64,000 bases of DNA. It comes from Hyphococcus sp. GTDB taxonomy: Bacteria; Pseudomonadota; Alphaproteobacteria; Caulobacterales; Parvularculaceae. The stretch is taken from contig JAJFGB010000011.1 of assembly GCA_021776335.1 (NCBI GenBank), forward strand, positions 124,001 to 188,000. The letters are read 5' to 3'. Made by a program: the position numbers and the translations under genes. A model generated the notes under the pieces. The model was not told the DNA's origin and made no database searches. It saw nothing but the letters and a program-made list of their open reading frames with translations. Shown here in pieces: positions 15,886-23,964 of the stretch. Positions within the stretch are counted from its first letter, which is position 1. Every line of letters starts with the position of its first letter.

Positions 15886-17193
15886 TTAAAGGATATACTT
15901 CGACAAATCGGCATTTTTTGTAATATCGCCGAGGCGCTCGTCCACATAAGCGGCATCGACCTGAAGCGTCTCACCATGTCGGTCCGCAGCGGTGAAGGAA
16001 ATCTCGTCCAATACCGTTTCCATTATCGTCGCCAGCCGCCGCGCGCCGATATTTTCGACACTCGAATTAACCGCCGCCGCTGCGTCAGCCAGTGCATCTG
16101 CGGCATCGTCAGAAAATGCCAGGGTCACGCCTTCGGTCGCCATCAGCGCTGCATATTGCTTCAGGAGGCTGGCTTCCGGCTCCACCAGAATGCGTCGCAA
16201 ATCATCCCTTGAAAGCGCGTCGAGCTCGACCCGAATGGGTAGCCGCCCCTGCAGCTCCGGAAGAAGGTCCGATGGTTTTGACTGATGAAAGGCGCCCGAT
16301 GCGACAAACAAAATATGGTCAGTTTTTACCGGCCCATATTTCGTTGGTACTGTCGCACCCTCAATCAACGGCAAAAGATCGCGCTGCACGCCTTCCCTCG
16401 AGACATCGGCGCTCGCGCGCTCTGCGCCACGAGCGATTTTGTCAATTTCATCAAGAAAAACGATGCCGTCATTTTGCGCCAGGTCAACCGCTTCGCGGCC
16501 GATGATCTCTTCGTCGAGCATATTGTCCGACTCTTCGGCGATGACGGGCCCGTAGGCGTCTTTGACTTTCAGTCGCCGTTTTGTGCGTGGGCCCTGAAAG
16601 GCCTTACCCAGCATGTCCGACAAATTGATCATCCCCACCTGCCCACCGGGCATGCCAGGAATATCGAGCATCGGCGCGCCGCTCTGGGTTTCACGCAAAT
16701 CAAGTTCTATTTCGCGGTCATCAAGCTCGCCGGCCCGTAGTTTCTCGAGAAATTTGTCGCGCGTCGCCTGCCCGCCCTGTTCTCCAACCAGCGCGTCAAG
16801 GACACGGGTTTCGGCGGCAGTGTGTGCGGCAGTTTTGACGTCTTCGCGTTTTGCCTCACGGACGAGGCCGACGGCGATTTCCACCAAGTCCCGTACGATG
16901 GAATCGACGTCGCGACCGACATAACCAACTTCGGTGAACTTGGTCGCCTCCACTTTCAAAAACGGCGCGCCTGCGAGCTTCGCCAGTCGCCGCGATATCT
17001 CGGTTTTACCGACGCCGGTCGGGCCGATCATCAGGATATTTTTGGGCGTTACTTCATCCTGCAGGGGCCCCTCAATACGCCTTCGCCGCCAGCGATTGCG
17101 CAGTGCAATGGCGACGGCGCGCTTGGCGGCCTTCTGTCCGACGATGAATCGGTCGAGCTCGGATACAATCTCGCGAGGAGAAAACTCAGTCAT
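15886..17193 (-). CDS. hslU: ATP-dependent protease ATPase subunit HslU
   Basis: This 435-aa AAA+ unfoldase partners with the HslV peptidase. The N-terminus has [21 protein letters not shown]. Walker A is [15 protein letters not shown], and the pore-loop region is [18 protein letters not shown]. The I domain occupies about 105-240, Walker B is [12 protein letters not shown] and sensor 1 is [10 protein letters not shown]. The C-terminus ends in DLSKYIL, the tail that docks into HslV. hslV lies upstream in the same direction across a 277-bp gap in which I see no gene, so hslU may have its own promoter. Confidence 0.97.
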   Translation of the reverse strand: MTEFSPREIVSELDRFIVGQKAAKRAVAIALRNRWRRRRIEGPLQDEVTPKNILMIGPTGVGKTEISRRLAKLAGAPFLKVEATKFTEVGYVGRDVDSIVRDLVEIAVGLVREAKREDVKTAAHTAAETRVLDALVGEQGGQATRDKFLEKLRAGELDDREIELDLRETQSGAPMLDIPGMPGGQVGMINLSDMLGKAFQGPRTKRRLKVKDAYGPVIAEESDNMLDEEIIGREAVDLAQNDGIVFLDEIDKIARGAERASADVSREGVQRDLLPLIEGATVPTKYGPVKTDHILFVASGAFHQSKPSDLLPELQGRLPIRVELDALSRDDLRRILVEPEASLLKQYAALMATEGVTLAFSDDAADALADAAAAVNSSVENIGARRLATIMETVLDEISFTAADRHGETLQVDAAYVDERLGDITKNADLSKYIL

Positions 17194-17470
17194 AATAATG
17201 CGCCTGAAATGCGGTATTGAAAGAGGAAAGAGATAGAGCCGTATGCGTAAAGCGCAATCCCCGGCGCTGTACTTTCGGTCGCTGTGGGCCGTTGGAGGCC
17301 AAGAAAAGGCCGCCCGCCGATCTGTCGGGCGTCACATGGCCATTTGAATGAGCAAATCTTGCAGCGCAGCGCCTTAAAAACATCTCTCTACGGACTATAA
17401 TTGAATTGAGCCATCTGTCGTTACGTCCGATGCAAGACGGAAACGTTGGAGGGTGCAGAGGTAATTGCTC

Positions 17471-18019
17471 CTAATCCGAAGATATCGTCTCAATCGTCAA
17501 TGCATCATTTGTATAAATGCAAATCGAGGCGGCGACCGCCATAGCCTTGCGGACAACCTCTTCGGCCGAGAGTTCAGTTTCGTTGAACAGCGCCGTGGCT
17601 GCCGATCGCGCATAATCGCCGCCTGAGCCGATGCCGGTGACCCCGTGCTCGGGCTCCAACACATCGCCGACGCCGGACAGCGTCAGCGTCACGTCCTTGT
17701 CAGCAACGATCATCATTGCCTCAAGGCGCCTGAGATAACGGTCGGTGCGCCAATCTTTGGCGAGCTCAACACAGGCCCTCGTTAATTGCGCGGGGTATTG
17801 TTCAAGTTTTGATTCAAGGCGCTCCAGCAAGGTAAAGGCGTCGGCCGTGGCGCCGGCAAACCCAGCGATAACTGACCCGCCCGCAAGGCGACGCACTTTT
17901 TTTGCATCGCCCTTAACCACTGTCTGTCCAAGGCTCACCTGCCCGTCGCCGCCGACGCAAACCGCGTTGCCGCGTCGCACCGCCAATATCGTCGTTCCAT
18001 GCATTTCTATCGTCGCCAT
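17471..18019 (-). CDS. hslV: ATP-dependent protease peptidase subunit HslV
   Basis: This 182-aa Ntn-hydrolase is the proteasome-like peptidase of the HslUV complex. ATG 18019 is the likely start. The mature enzyme should begin with the nucleophilic threonine of [11 protein letters not shown] after removal of a short propeptide. [12 protein letters not shown] carries the conserved aspartate, and KKVRRL the lysine. [16 protein letters not shown] and the C-terminal [13 protein letters not shown] are also typical. It is divergent from hisB across a 149-bp gap. Confidence 0.97.
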   Translation of the reverse strand: MATIEMHGTTILAVRRGNAVCVGGDGQVSLGQTVVKGDAKKVRRLAGGSVIAGFAGATADAFTLLERLESKLEQYPAQLTRACVELAKDWRTDRYLRRLEAMMIVADKDVTLTLSGVGDVLEPEHGVTGIGSGGDYARSAATALFNETELSAEEVVRKAMAVAASICIYTNDALTIETISSD

Positions 18020-18168
18020 ACTGCCTCGCCTCACCTCTTTGCGCCCAATTATGGACGTATGGCCTTTTCTTCAATAGAAACCAAACTATTCCGGGCTTAG
18101 TGTAAACTGCATAGCCCGAGCTTCAAGGCTGTCGGCCTCGAAGCCGAACGCGATTAGAGGAATATGAA

Positions 18169-18762
18169 ATGCGCGCAGCAACGGTTGAGCGAAAAACCCG
18201 CGAGACGGATATCTTTGTCGCGCTCGAACTCGATGGAACGGGTGATTATGACATTGAGACAGGCATCGGGTTTTTTGACCATATGCTTGAGGCATTCGCA
18301 AAGCACGCGATGATTAACCTGAAAGTGCGCGCCAAAGGCGACCTTCATATCGACATGCATCATACGGTTGAAGATGTCGGGATTGTCATCGGCCAGGCGG
18401 CAGCGCAGGCGCTGGGCGAGTGTTCGGGCATCACGCGCTTCGGTCACGCCTATATTCCAATGGACGAAACTCTGTCGCGCGCAGCGCTCGATATTTCGAA
18501 ACGCCCCTACCTTGTCTGGAACGTCAAATTTGAACGGCCCAAAATAGGCGATATGGATACTGAGTTATTCAAGGAATGGTTTCACGCCTTTGCCATGAAT
18601 GCGGGCATATGCCTCCATGTCGATAATATTTACGGCGCCAATACGCATCACATCATCGAAAGCTGCTTTAAGGCGACCGCGCGCGCTTTCCGTACGGCTG
18701 TCGCGCTTGATCCGCGAGCCGAGGGCGCGCTGCCCTCCACAAAAGGCGTTCTGGGCGGCTGA
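18169..18762 (+). CDS. hisB: Imidazoleglycerol-phosphate dehydratase
   Basis: This 197-aa IGPD catalyses the sixth step of histidine synthesis, with two manganese ions per site. Both metal motifs are visible: [11 protein letters not shown] near residue 64 and TNHHxxE-type [16 protein letters not shown] near 163. [18 protein letters not shown] is the N-terminal signature. It is monofunctional, lacking the phosphatase domain of enterobacterial HisB, as is usual in alphaproteobacteria. It is the first his gene of the run; two small secreted-protein genes separate it from hisH. Confidence 0.97.
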   Translation: MRAATVERKTRETDIFVALELDGTGDYDIETGIGFFDHMLEAFAKHAMINLKVRAKGDLHIDMHHTVEDVGIVIGQAAAQALGECSGITRFGHAYIPMDETLSRAALDISKRPYLVWNVKFERPKIGDMDTELFKEWFHAFAMNAGICLHVDNIYGANTHHIIESCFKATARAFRTAVALDPRAEGALPSTKGVLGG

Positions 18763-18952
18763 TTGCACCAGACTCCACAGCTTACCGTTCATTTATTTCC
18801 GGTTTTTACAGCTCGACAATATTGACCCGGCACGCCGCTTTGGGCTCAGATTGCGGTCGGCTGGGGGGGATTTGTTACAGTCGCCCAATTGTTGTGTTTC
18901 GTCCGGCATTGCCGGGCGTTTTATGGGCGCGAAACCAACAGGGGTCTTTTCC

Positions 18953-19222
18953 ATGAGATTAAAACAAACCATGGCCGCACTGGCGGCTTGCGCAATATCG
19001 TTTTCCACGGCGTCAGCGGGCGAAATGGCTGATGCTTGTGTCGCGGCGCTGGAGGCTGAAGGTCGCGATAGTTCGGGCTGCGCGTGCCTCGAAGAGGCGG
19101 TTTCGGAAAGCGCTGCGCTTCAGGAGGAATTTCTGGCGCTTGGCGAGATTGCCGACCCGGCTGAGCGTTATGCGTCGGCTTCTGACGACGCCAAGGCCGC
19201 GATGGATAAATGCACGCGCTGA
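18953..19222 (+). CDS. Small secreted four-cysteine protein, copy 1
   Basis: This 89-aa protein is not a family I recognise. It starts at ATG 18953, not where the longer track ORF begins. A signal peptide (MAALAACAISFSTASA) is followed by an acidic mature chain of about 67 residues. The cysteine layout is C-V near the N-terminus, then DSSGCACLEEA, then a final Cys in MDKCTR. The next gene encodes a clear paralogue with the same four-cysteine layout. Both lie between hisB and hisH, in the same direction, and may be transcribed with them. A periplasmic role with two disulfides is inferred. Confidence 0.8.
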   Translation: MRLKQTMAALAACAISFSTASAGEMADACVAALEAEGRDSSGCACLEEAVSESAALQEEFLALGEIADPAERYASASDDAKAAMDKCTR

Positions 19223-19265
19223 ATTTTCGGTTCGAGCAAGCTTTAAAAACCAAGGGAGTAAGAAA

Positions 19266-19520
19266 ATGAAAAAACTGATTATCACAGCGCTGGTTGCCAG
19301 CTTTGCTATCGCGCCGGCCGGCGCCAGCGAGCTCGAGGAATATTGCGTTGGCTATACGACTGAGAGCGGCGGCGATTCCTCCGGCTGCAGCTGTCTCGCA
19401 GAGGCCGCTGATGCGTCCATGGCAGAGGAATTGATGGCAATCGCCTCTGACGCGGACCTTGAAAACTTGAGTGATGCGTCCAAGCAAGCGATCGCAACGT
19501 GTTGGCCGGACGCCGCCTAA
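19266..19520 (+). CDS. Small secreted four-cysteine protein, copy 2
   Basis: This 84-aa protein is a paralogue of the preceding gene. AAGGGAGTAAG provides a ribosome-binding site before ATG 19266. The signal peptide is KLIITALVASFAIAPAGA. The mature chain has EYCVGY, then GDSSGCSCLAEAAD, then a final Cys in AIATCWPD, matching copy 1 position by position. The conserved core is DSSGCxCLxEA. Function is unknown. The pair probably arose by tandem duplication; the low overall identity outside the cysteine core suggests it is old. Confidence 0.82.
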   Translation: MKKLIITALVASFAIAPAGASELEEYCVGYTTESGGDSSGCSCLAEAADASMAEELMAIASDADLENLSDASKQAIATCWPDAA

Positions 19521-19643
19521 GGCTTCCAGCAACTGTCGCACCGACAAATCAAACCAGCGTGCCCATCCGGACATGCTGGTTTTTCATTATAGCGGCGCCG
19601 GCCCGCCTCTTGCGCCGCACCATCGCGGCGCTAAAAGCGCCTC

Positions 19644-20285
19644 ATGGGTCAAAGCGTTGCAATTATCGACTATGGGTCTGGCAATCTGCGCTCTGTCGCA
19701 AAGGCTTTTGAGCGTGCATCGCTTGAAGGTGGCGCCGAGGCGGCAATATCAATTACCGACGACCCCGCCGCCATTCGGGCTGCCGACCGGCTGGTGTTGC
19801 CGGGGGTTGGCGCTTTTGCGGCCTGTATGGAGGGGCTGACGGCCCGCTGCGGCGTTCTTGAGGCGCTGGAGCATCGGGTACTGATCGATCAGCGTCCATT
19901 TTTAGGGATTTGCGTTGGCATGCAGCTCCTGGCTGAGCAGGGTCTGGAATTTGGATCACATCAGGGGCTAGGCTGGATACCCGGTATAGTGACGCCGCTT
20001 GACCCTCAGCGGGGGTTTCGCTCGCCGCATATGGGTTGGAACAGGGTCGACTATTGTGCGCCTCATCCGGTGCTGAGAGACCCCGACGGAGAAGCCTTTT
20101 ACTTTGCTCATTCCTATCATTTCGTGCCCGAAAATGATGCCCACGCGGCTGCGGTTACGGATCATGGCGGCAGGGTCGTCGCAGCGATCTCGCGGGACAA
20201 TGTTTTCGGGGTCCAGTTCCACCCTGAAAAGAGCCAGCGTGCCGGTCTGGCGATTCTGTCAAACTTCCTGACCTGGGTGCCGTGA
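19644..20285 (+). CDS. hisH: Imidazole glycerol phosphate synthase, glutaminase subunit
   Basis: This 213-aa class I glutamine amidotransferase supplies ammonia to HisF. The catalytic cysteine is in LGICVGMQLLAEQG near residue 90. The His-Glu of the triad is in FGVQFHPEKSQ near 195. VAIIDYGSGNLRSVAKAFE opens the protein, and LPGVGAF forms the oxyanion region. The stop overlaps the hisA ATG by one base. HisF lies two genes further on. Confidence 0.97.
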   Translation: MGQSVAIIDYGSGNLRSVAKAFERASLEGGAEAAISITDDPAAIRAADRLVLPGVGAFAACMEGLTARCGVLEALEHRVLIDQRPFLGICVGMQLLAEQGLEFGSHQGLGWIPGIVTPLDPQRGFRSPHMGWNRVDYCAPHPVLRDPDGEAFYFAHSYHFVPENDAHAAAVTDHGGRVVAAISRDNVFGVQFHPEKSQRAGLAILSNFLTWVP

Positions 20286-21022
20286 TGCGAGACCTAACAC
20301 TTTACCCCGCGATCGACCTGAAGGACGGCGCCTGCGTCAGGCTTTTGCAAGGCCGAATGAGTGAAGCTACCGTCTATAATGAGGACCCAGGGGCGCAAGC
20401 TTTGGATTTTGAGAAATTGGGGTTTTCCTGGGTCCATATCGTTGACCTGGATGGCGCCTTTTCCGGCCAGTCGGAAAATACGAATGCAGTGTCGGCCATA
20501 CTCGGCAAAACGGGTTTAAAGGCGCAGCTGGGCGGGGGCATACGCAGCATGGACGCGGTAGAGCGCTGGCTCGAGGCCGGTCTTACCCGGGTCATATTGG
20601 GGACGGCCGCGGTGCGAGACGCTGATTTTGTCACCGAGGCATGCAAGAAATTTCCAGGTGGGATTGTTGTCGGCGTTGATGCAAAGGATGGCCGGGTCAA
20701 AACTGACGGCTGGGATGGCGATTCAAGCCATACCCCAGCAGAAATAGTAAAACGTTATGAAGACCAAGGTGTTGCGGCGGTCATCTATACTGACATCAGT
20801 CGTGACGGCGCGCTGACAGGTGTCAATATCGAAGCGACCGCCGCCCTCGCAGATCACGCGGCCATACCGGTTATTGCGTCAGGCGGTGTCGCGTCGCTGA
20901 GCGATATTACCGGTCTTAAAGACGCCCATGAGAATATTGAGGGCGTAATCATTGGCCGCGCGCTATATGACGGCCGGATTGATGCTGCCGAGGCCCTGAA
21001 GGTTGCACGCAGCGCTGGCTGA
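20285..21022 (+). CDS. hisA: ProFAR isomerase HisA
   Basis: This 245-aa TIM-barrel enzyme isomerises the ProFAR aminoaldose to PRFAR. The catalytic aspartate pair is in YPAIDLKDGACVRL (residue about 9) and YTDISRDGALTG (about 130-170 region). LGGGIRSMDAVERWLEAG and VIASGGVASLSDI are phosphate-binding segments. ATG 20285 overlapping the hisH stop is preferred to the GTG one codon earlier. A 100-bp gap and a CYTH-CHAD gene separate it from hisF. Confidence 0.97.
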   Translation: MRDLTLYPAIDLKDGACVRLLQGRMSEATVYNEDPGAQALDFEKLGFSWVHIVDLDGAFSGQSENTNAVSAILGKTGLKAQLGGGIRSMDAVERWLEAGLTRVILGTAAVRDADFVTEACKKFPGGIVVGVDAKDGRVKTDGWDGDSSHTPAEIVKRYEDQGVAAVIYTDISRDGALTGVNIEATAALADHAAIPVIASGGVASLSDITGLKDAHENIEGVIIGRALYDGRIDAAEALKVARSAG

Positions 21023-21122
21023 TTGCGCTTTTCGGCGCTGCTTATGTGATTGCCCCCGTGTCCTTTGGCGACGTCACACGCTATGGTGGCTGCGGCTGGG
21101 GAAAAGTGAGTAAGCGCCGGGG

Positions 21123-22649
21123 ATGGCGGAGAATCGACAGGAACTGGAAATAAAATTTTCCGGGACGATGCCGGTCTTGTCGGCACTACCGGAAAGCGCT
21201 TTTTTGCGTGCGTTGGCGCCTGGCGGGGGCCATTGGGCGCATCTGGAGTCGGCCTATTTCGACACAGAGGAAGGCGCCTTGGCAGCAGCAGGGCTGAGCA
21301 TCCGCCAGCGGGTTACCGGGGCTGGAACTATTCAGACCGTCAAATCCACCGCAAAGGGCAGCGTCGTTGCGCGCCGCGAGTGGGAACAGGATCTGCCCAA
21401 TGCCGCCGAATTTCCCTTGCCGACTGGAGAAAGCGAGGTTGATCAATTGCTTGCGGCCGCGGCGCCGAGGCTTCGTCAGGTTTCGAAGATCAATATTGAT
21501 CGCTGGTCAGCTGAATTCAATTTCCAGACTTCGATTATAGAGATTGCCGTGGATCTCGGACGGGTGTCTTCGATCTCAGCTTCTGGCGCCTCGATTGAAG
21601 CGCCGCTGGGTGAGGTCGAGCTTGAGCTGATTACGGGCGATCCGGCGGGTCTTTTTCTGGCGGCGCGGCTTATGCTCGACAGTGCCCCGTTGCGGCTGCA
21701 TGCGCGGTCAAAGCGCGAAACGGCCAGGTTGATCGCTGCGGGGCGTCAATTTGCGGTTCCGGATTTCAGGCCACTATCTGCGTCTGCCAGTGACAGTGCG
21801 GGCGATATTCTGCAGCGGGCATTGGTGACCGCTGCCGAGCGCATCATCGGGCTCCAGGCTTCCATTCTCGACGCAAGGGCGCCGGAAGGCATTCACCGGA
21901 TGCGGGTTGAGCTTCGCCGGTTTCGGGCTATCGAGCGCGTTTTCCGGCGTTCCGCTGATTGTCTGTTATTGCGTCAACTGGCGAAAAAAGCAGGGGTCTT
22001 TGCCCGGGCCCTGGGCGCCGCGCGGGATTGGGACGTCTTTCTTGGTGAGACCCTGCCGATCATTGCCGAGAATGGGTATGCGGTGACTGGCCTCATGCGT
22101 CTGAAGGCTGCTGCGCAGTCGCATCGCGCCGAAGCCTGGGCGGCGACGTCAGCGCAAATCAGCGATCCAGCATTTTCAACCTTTGCTCTTGATCTTCTGG
22201 CGCTGGCGCATCTGCAGCCATGGCGCGCCAAAGCGCTGAGCCCGTCGGCCGAAGCCTTTGCCGAGCGCGCGCTTGACCGCACATTGCACAAGACCCGCAA
22301 GGTCGCGCGCGGGATCGACCCGGTGGCGCCTGAGAGTTTTCACCCTTTGCGGATTGCGCTCAAAAAATTGCGCTATGGGGTCCAGCTTTTTCGCGGGATC
22401 CACCCAAAAGCCGCCCGCAAACCCTATATGGCGTCAATGGCGGCGCTGCAGGACGCTTTCGGGGTCCTCAACGATGCAGTCGTGGCTCAAAAGCTCGCTG
22501 ACAGGGCCGCAGAAGGGGCTGGGGAGGAAGCGATGCGTGCTGCCGGTTTTATCTCCGGTTATTACGCGGCGCGCGCCGAGGCGGCGGCGAAAGAGATTGA
22601 CGTTGCGTGGACCATGTTTGAAAAGAAACGCTCGTTCTGGCGCACATAA
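21123..22649 (+). CDS. CYTH-CHAD domain protein (inorganic triphosphatase/polyphosphate-binding)
   Basis: This 508-aa protein has an N-terminal CYTH domain (about 5-205) and a C-terminal CHAD domain (about 220-500). The CYTH signature ExExK is in RQELEIKFSG, with SIRQRVTG and TVKSTAKGSVVARREWE supplying basic and acidic tunnel residues. CHAD has paired basic helices such as IHRMRVELRRFRAIERVFR and FHPLRIALKKLRYGVQLFRG with conserved histidines. CYTH domains hydrolyse triphosphates, and CHAD domains bind polyphosphate. It sits between hisA and hisF in the same direction (9-bp gap to hisF), so it is probably expressed with histidine synthesis; a functional link is not obvious. Confidence 0.93.
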   Translation: MAENRQELEIKFSGTMPVLSALPESAFLRALAPGGGHWAHLESAYFDTEEGALAAAGLSIRQRVTGAGTIQTVKSTAKGSVVARREWEQDLPNAAEFPLPTGESEVDQLLAAAAPRLRQVSKINIDRWSAEFNFQTSIIEIAVDLGRVSSISASGASIEAPLGEVELELITGDPAGLFLAARLMLDSAPLRLHARSKRETARLIAAGRQFAVPDFRPLSASASDSAGDILQRALVTAAERIIGLQASILDARAPEGIHRMRVELRRFRAIERVFRRSADCLLLRQLAKKAGVFARALGAARDWDVFLGETLPIIAENGYAVTGLMRLKAAAQSHRAEAWAATSAQISDPAFSTFALDLLALAHLQPWRAKALSPSAEAFAERALDRTLHKTRKVARGIDPVAPESFHPLRIALKKLRYGVQLFRGIHPKAARKPYMASMAALQDAFGVLNDAVVAQKLADRAAEGAGEEAMRAAGFISGYYAARAEAAAKEIDVAWTMFEKKRSFWRT

Positions 22650-22658
22650 TTCAGGTCA

Positions 22659-23429
22659 ATGCTCAGCATACGTATCATACCGTGCCTTGACGTCAAAGAC
22701 GGCCGCGTCGTCAAAGGCGTCAACTTTGTCGATTTGCGTGACGCGGGCGATCCGGTTGCGGCCGCGGAGGCTTATGATGCGGCGGGCGCCGATGAACTTT
22801 GCTTTCTTGACATTTCCGCAAGCCATGAGGGCAGGGGCGTCTTGCTGGATGCCGTCGCTCAGGTCGCTGAGCGTTGTTTCATGCCGCTTACCGTCGGCGG
22901 CGGGGTCTCCTCGATTGATGATTTTCGTGCGCTACTACTCGCCGGCGCCGACAAGGTGGCGATCAATACGGCTGCTGTGAAAAACCCAGACCTCATCAAT
23001 GCGGCGGCGGCGCGGTTCGGTGCGCAATGCGTGGTCGTTGCGATCGACGCGAAGGCGCGCGGCAGCGGCTGGGAGATTTTCACCCATGGCGGACGCGAGG
23101 CTACCGGGATTGACGCTGTCGCGTTCGCCAGGGAAGCGGTGAAGCGCGGCGCCGGCGAGATCTTGCTGACATCCATGGACCGGGACGGGGTTAAAACTGG
23201 CTATGATATTGCGTTGACGCGCACCATCGCCGATGCGGTTACAGTGCCGGTGATCGCCTCCGGCGGCGCGGGAAACGCGGCCCATCTGGTTGAGGCGGCA
23301 ATCGCGGGCGGGGCATCGGCGGTGCTTGCGGCGTCTATTTTCCACTTTGGCGAAGTGACGATTGATGAAGCAAAAGCCGCCCTTGCGGGCGCCGGGCTGC
23401 CGGTTCGTCGGTTGATAGAGGCGAAATAA
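22659..23429 (+). CDS. hisF: Imidazole glycerol phosphate synthase cyclase subunit
   Basis: This 256-aa TIM-barrel cyclase works with HisH to make imidazole glycerol phosphate and AICAR from PRFAR. Catalytic aspartates are in [16 protein letters not shown] (residue about 11) and [15 protein letters not shown] (about 176). [24 protein letters not shown] and VIASGGAGN are further hallmarks. The N-terminus [11 protein letters not shown] is canonical. It follows the CYTH-CHAD gene by 9 bp and precedes hisE by 39 bp. Confidence 0.97.
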   Translation: MLSIRIIPCLDVKDGRVVKGVNFVDLRDAGDPVAAAEAYDAAGADELCFLDISASHEGRGVLLDAVAQVAERCFMPLTVGGGVSSIDDFRALLLAGADKVAINTAAVKNPDLINAAAARFGAQCVVVAIDAKARGSGWEIFTHGGREATGIDAVAFAREAVKRGAGEILLTSMDRDGVKTGYDIALTRTIADAVTVPVIASGGAGNAAHLVEAAIAGGASAVLAASIFHFGEVTIDEAKAALAGAGLPVRRLIEAK

Positions 23430-23468
23430 GCAGCTAGGCGAGGCCTCGCAGGTGAAAGGACAAAGACA

Positions 23469-23807
23469 ATGACGCCGACAAAAGACCAGCTCGGTGATGT
23501 TCTGGAGCAGCTTTTTGAAACCGTTCAAAGCCGGAAGGGCGCATCACCAGATGCCTCCTATACAGCGTCGTTGCTCGCAGATGGACATCAGCGCTGTGCT
23601 AAAAAATTCGGCGAGGAAGCTGTTGAAGCCGTCATTGCAGGCGCTGCGGGTGATGCAAACGCGCTGACCCAGGAAACGGCGGATGTTTTCTTTCATCTTC
23701 TGGTGTTGATGGCGTCGGTCGGCGTTTCTCCCGAAGATGTCGCTGCTGTGCTGCGCGCCCGGGAAGGGGTATCCGGGCATGATGAAAAGGCCGCTCGCGG
23801 AACATAG
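23469..23807 (+). CDS. hisE: Phosphoribosyl-ATP pyrophosphatase
   Basis: This 112-aa MazG-like enzyme catalyses the second step of histidine synthesis, PR-ATP to PR-AMP. It contains LADGHQRCAKKFGEEAVEAVIA and ETADVFFHLLVLMAS, whose glutamates and aspartate bind magnesium. It is a stand-alone HisE not fused to HisI, as usual in alphaproteobacteria. It ends the his run. A nested-hairpin repeat begins at its stop codon and a rho-independent terminator lies 110 bp further on. hisI, hisG, hisD and hisC are not in the window. Confidence 0.96.
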   Translation: MTPTKDQLGDVLEQLFETVQSRKGASPDASYTASLLADGHQRCAKKFGEEAVEAVIAGAAGDANALTQETADVFFHLLVLMASVGVSPEDVAAVLRAREGVSGHDEKAARGT

Positions 23808-23809
23808 AG

Positions 23810-23873
23810 CGTTTTCAGCGAAAGTGGATCGGGTTTCGCGGTTCGAAAACGCGACAAACGAAAAACTGGTGTG
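23810..23873 (+). repeat. Nested-stem intergenic repeat, copy 1 (after hisE)
   Basis: Outer arms GCGTTTTC and GAAAACGC enclose inner arms GCGAAA and TTTCGC, followed by an A-rich tail (CAAACGAAAAACTGG). The element aligns with three other intergenic copies in this window at 37.9, 46.3 and 61.0 kb. Confidence 0.75.
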
Positions 23874-23913
23874 GATTAGCTGAAACAATGACCAGGTAAT
23901 TCGCTCAAAATGC

Positions 23914-23943
23914 AAAAAAGCCCCGCTTTTACGGGGCTTTTTC
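23914..23943. terminator. Bidirectional rho-independent terminator between hisE and the M2 peptidase gene
   Basis: AAAAAAGCCCCG and CGGGGCTTTTT form a strong GC stem with a TTTTA-type loop, with an A-run before and a T-run after. It can end transcription of the his operon from the left and of the convergent peptidase gene from the right. Confidence 0.88.
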
Positions 23944-23964
23944 ACTATTTAATGTCGCTCGCGA

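Noticed and set aside
17186-17383. 65-aa minus-strand frame in the hslV-hslU gap
   Set aside because: It overlaps the hslU start and has no ribosome-binding site or recognisable motif.
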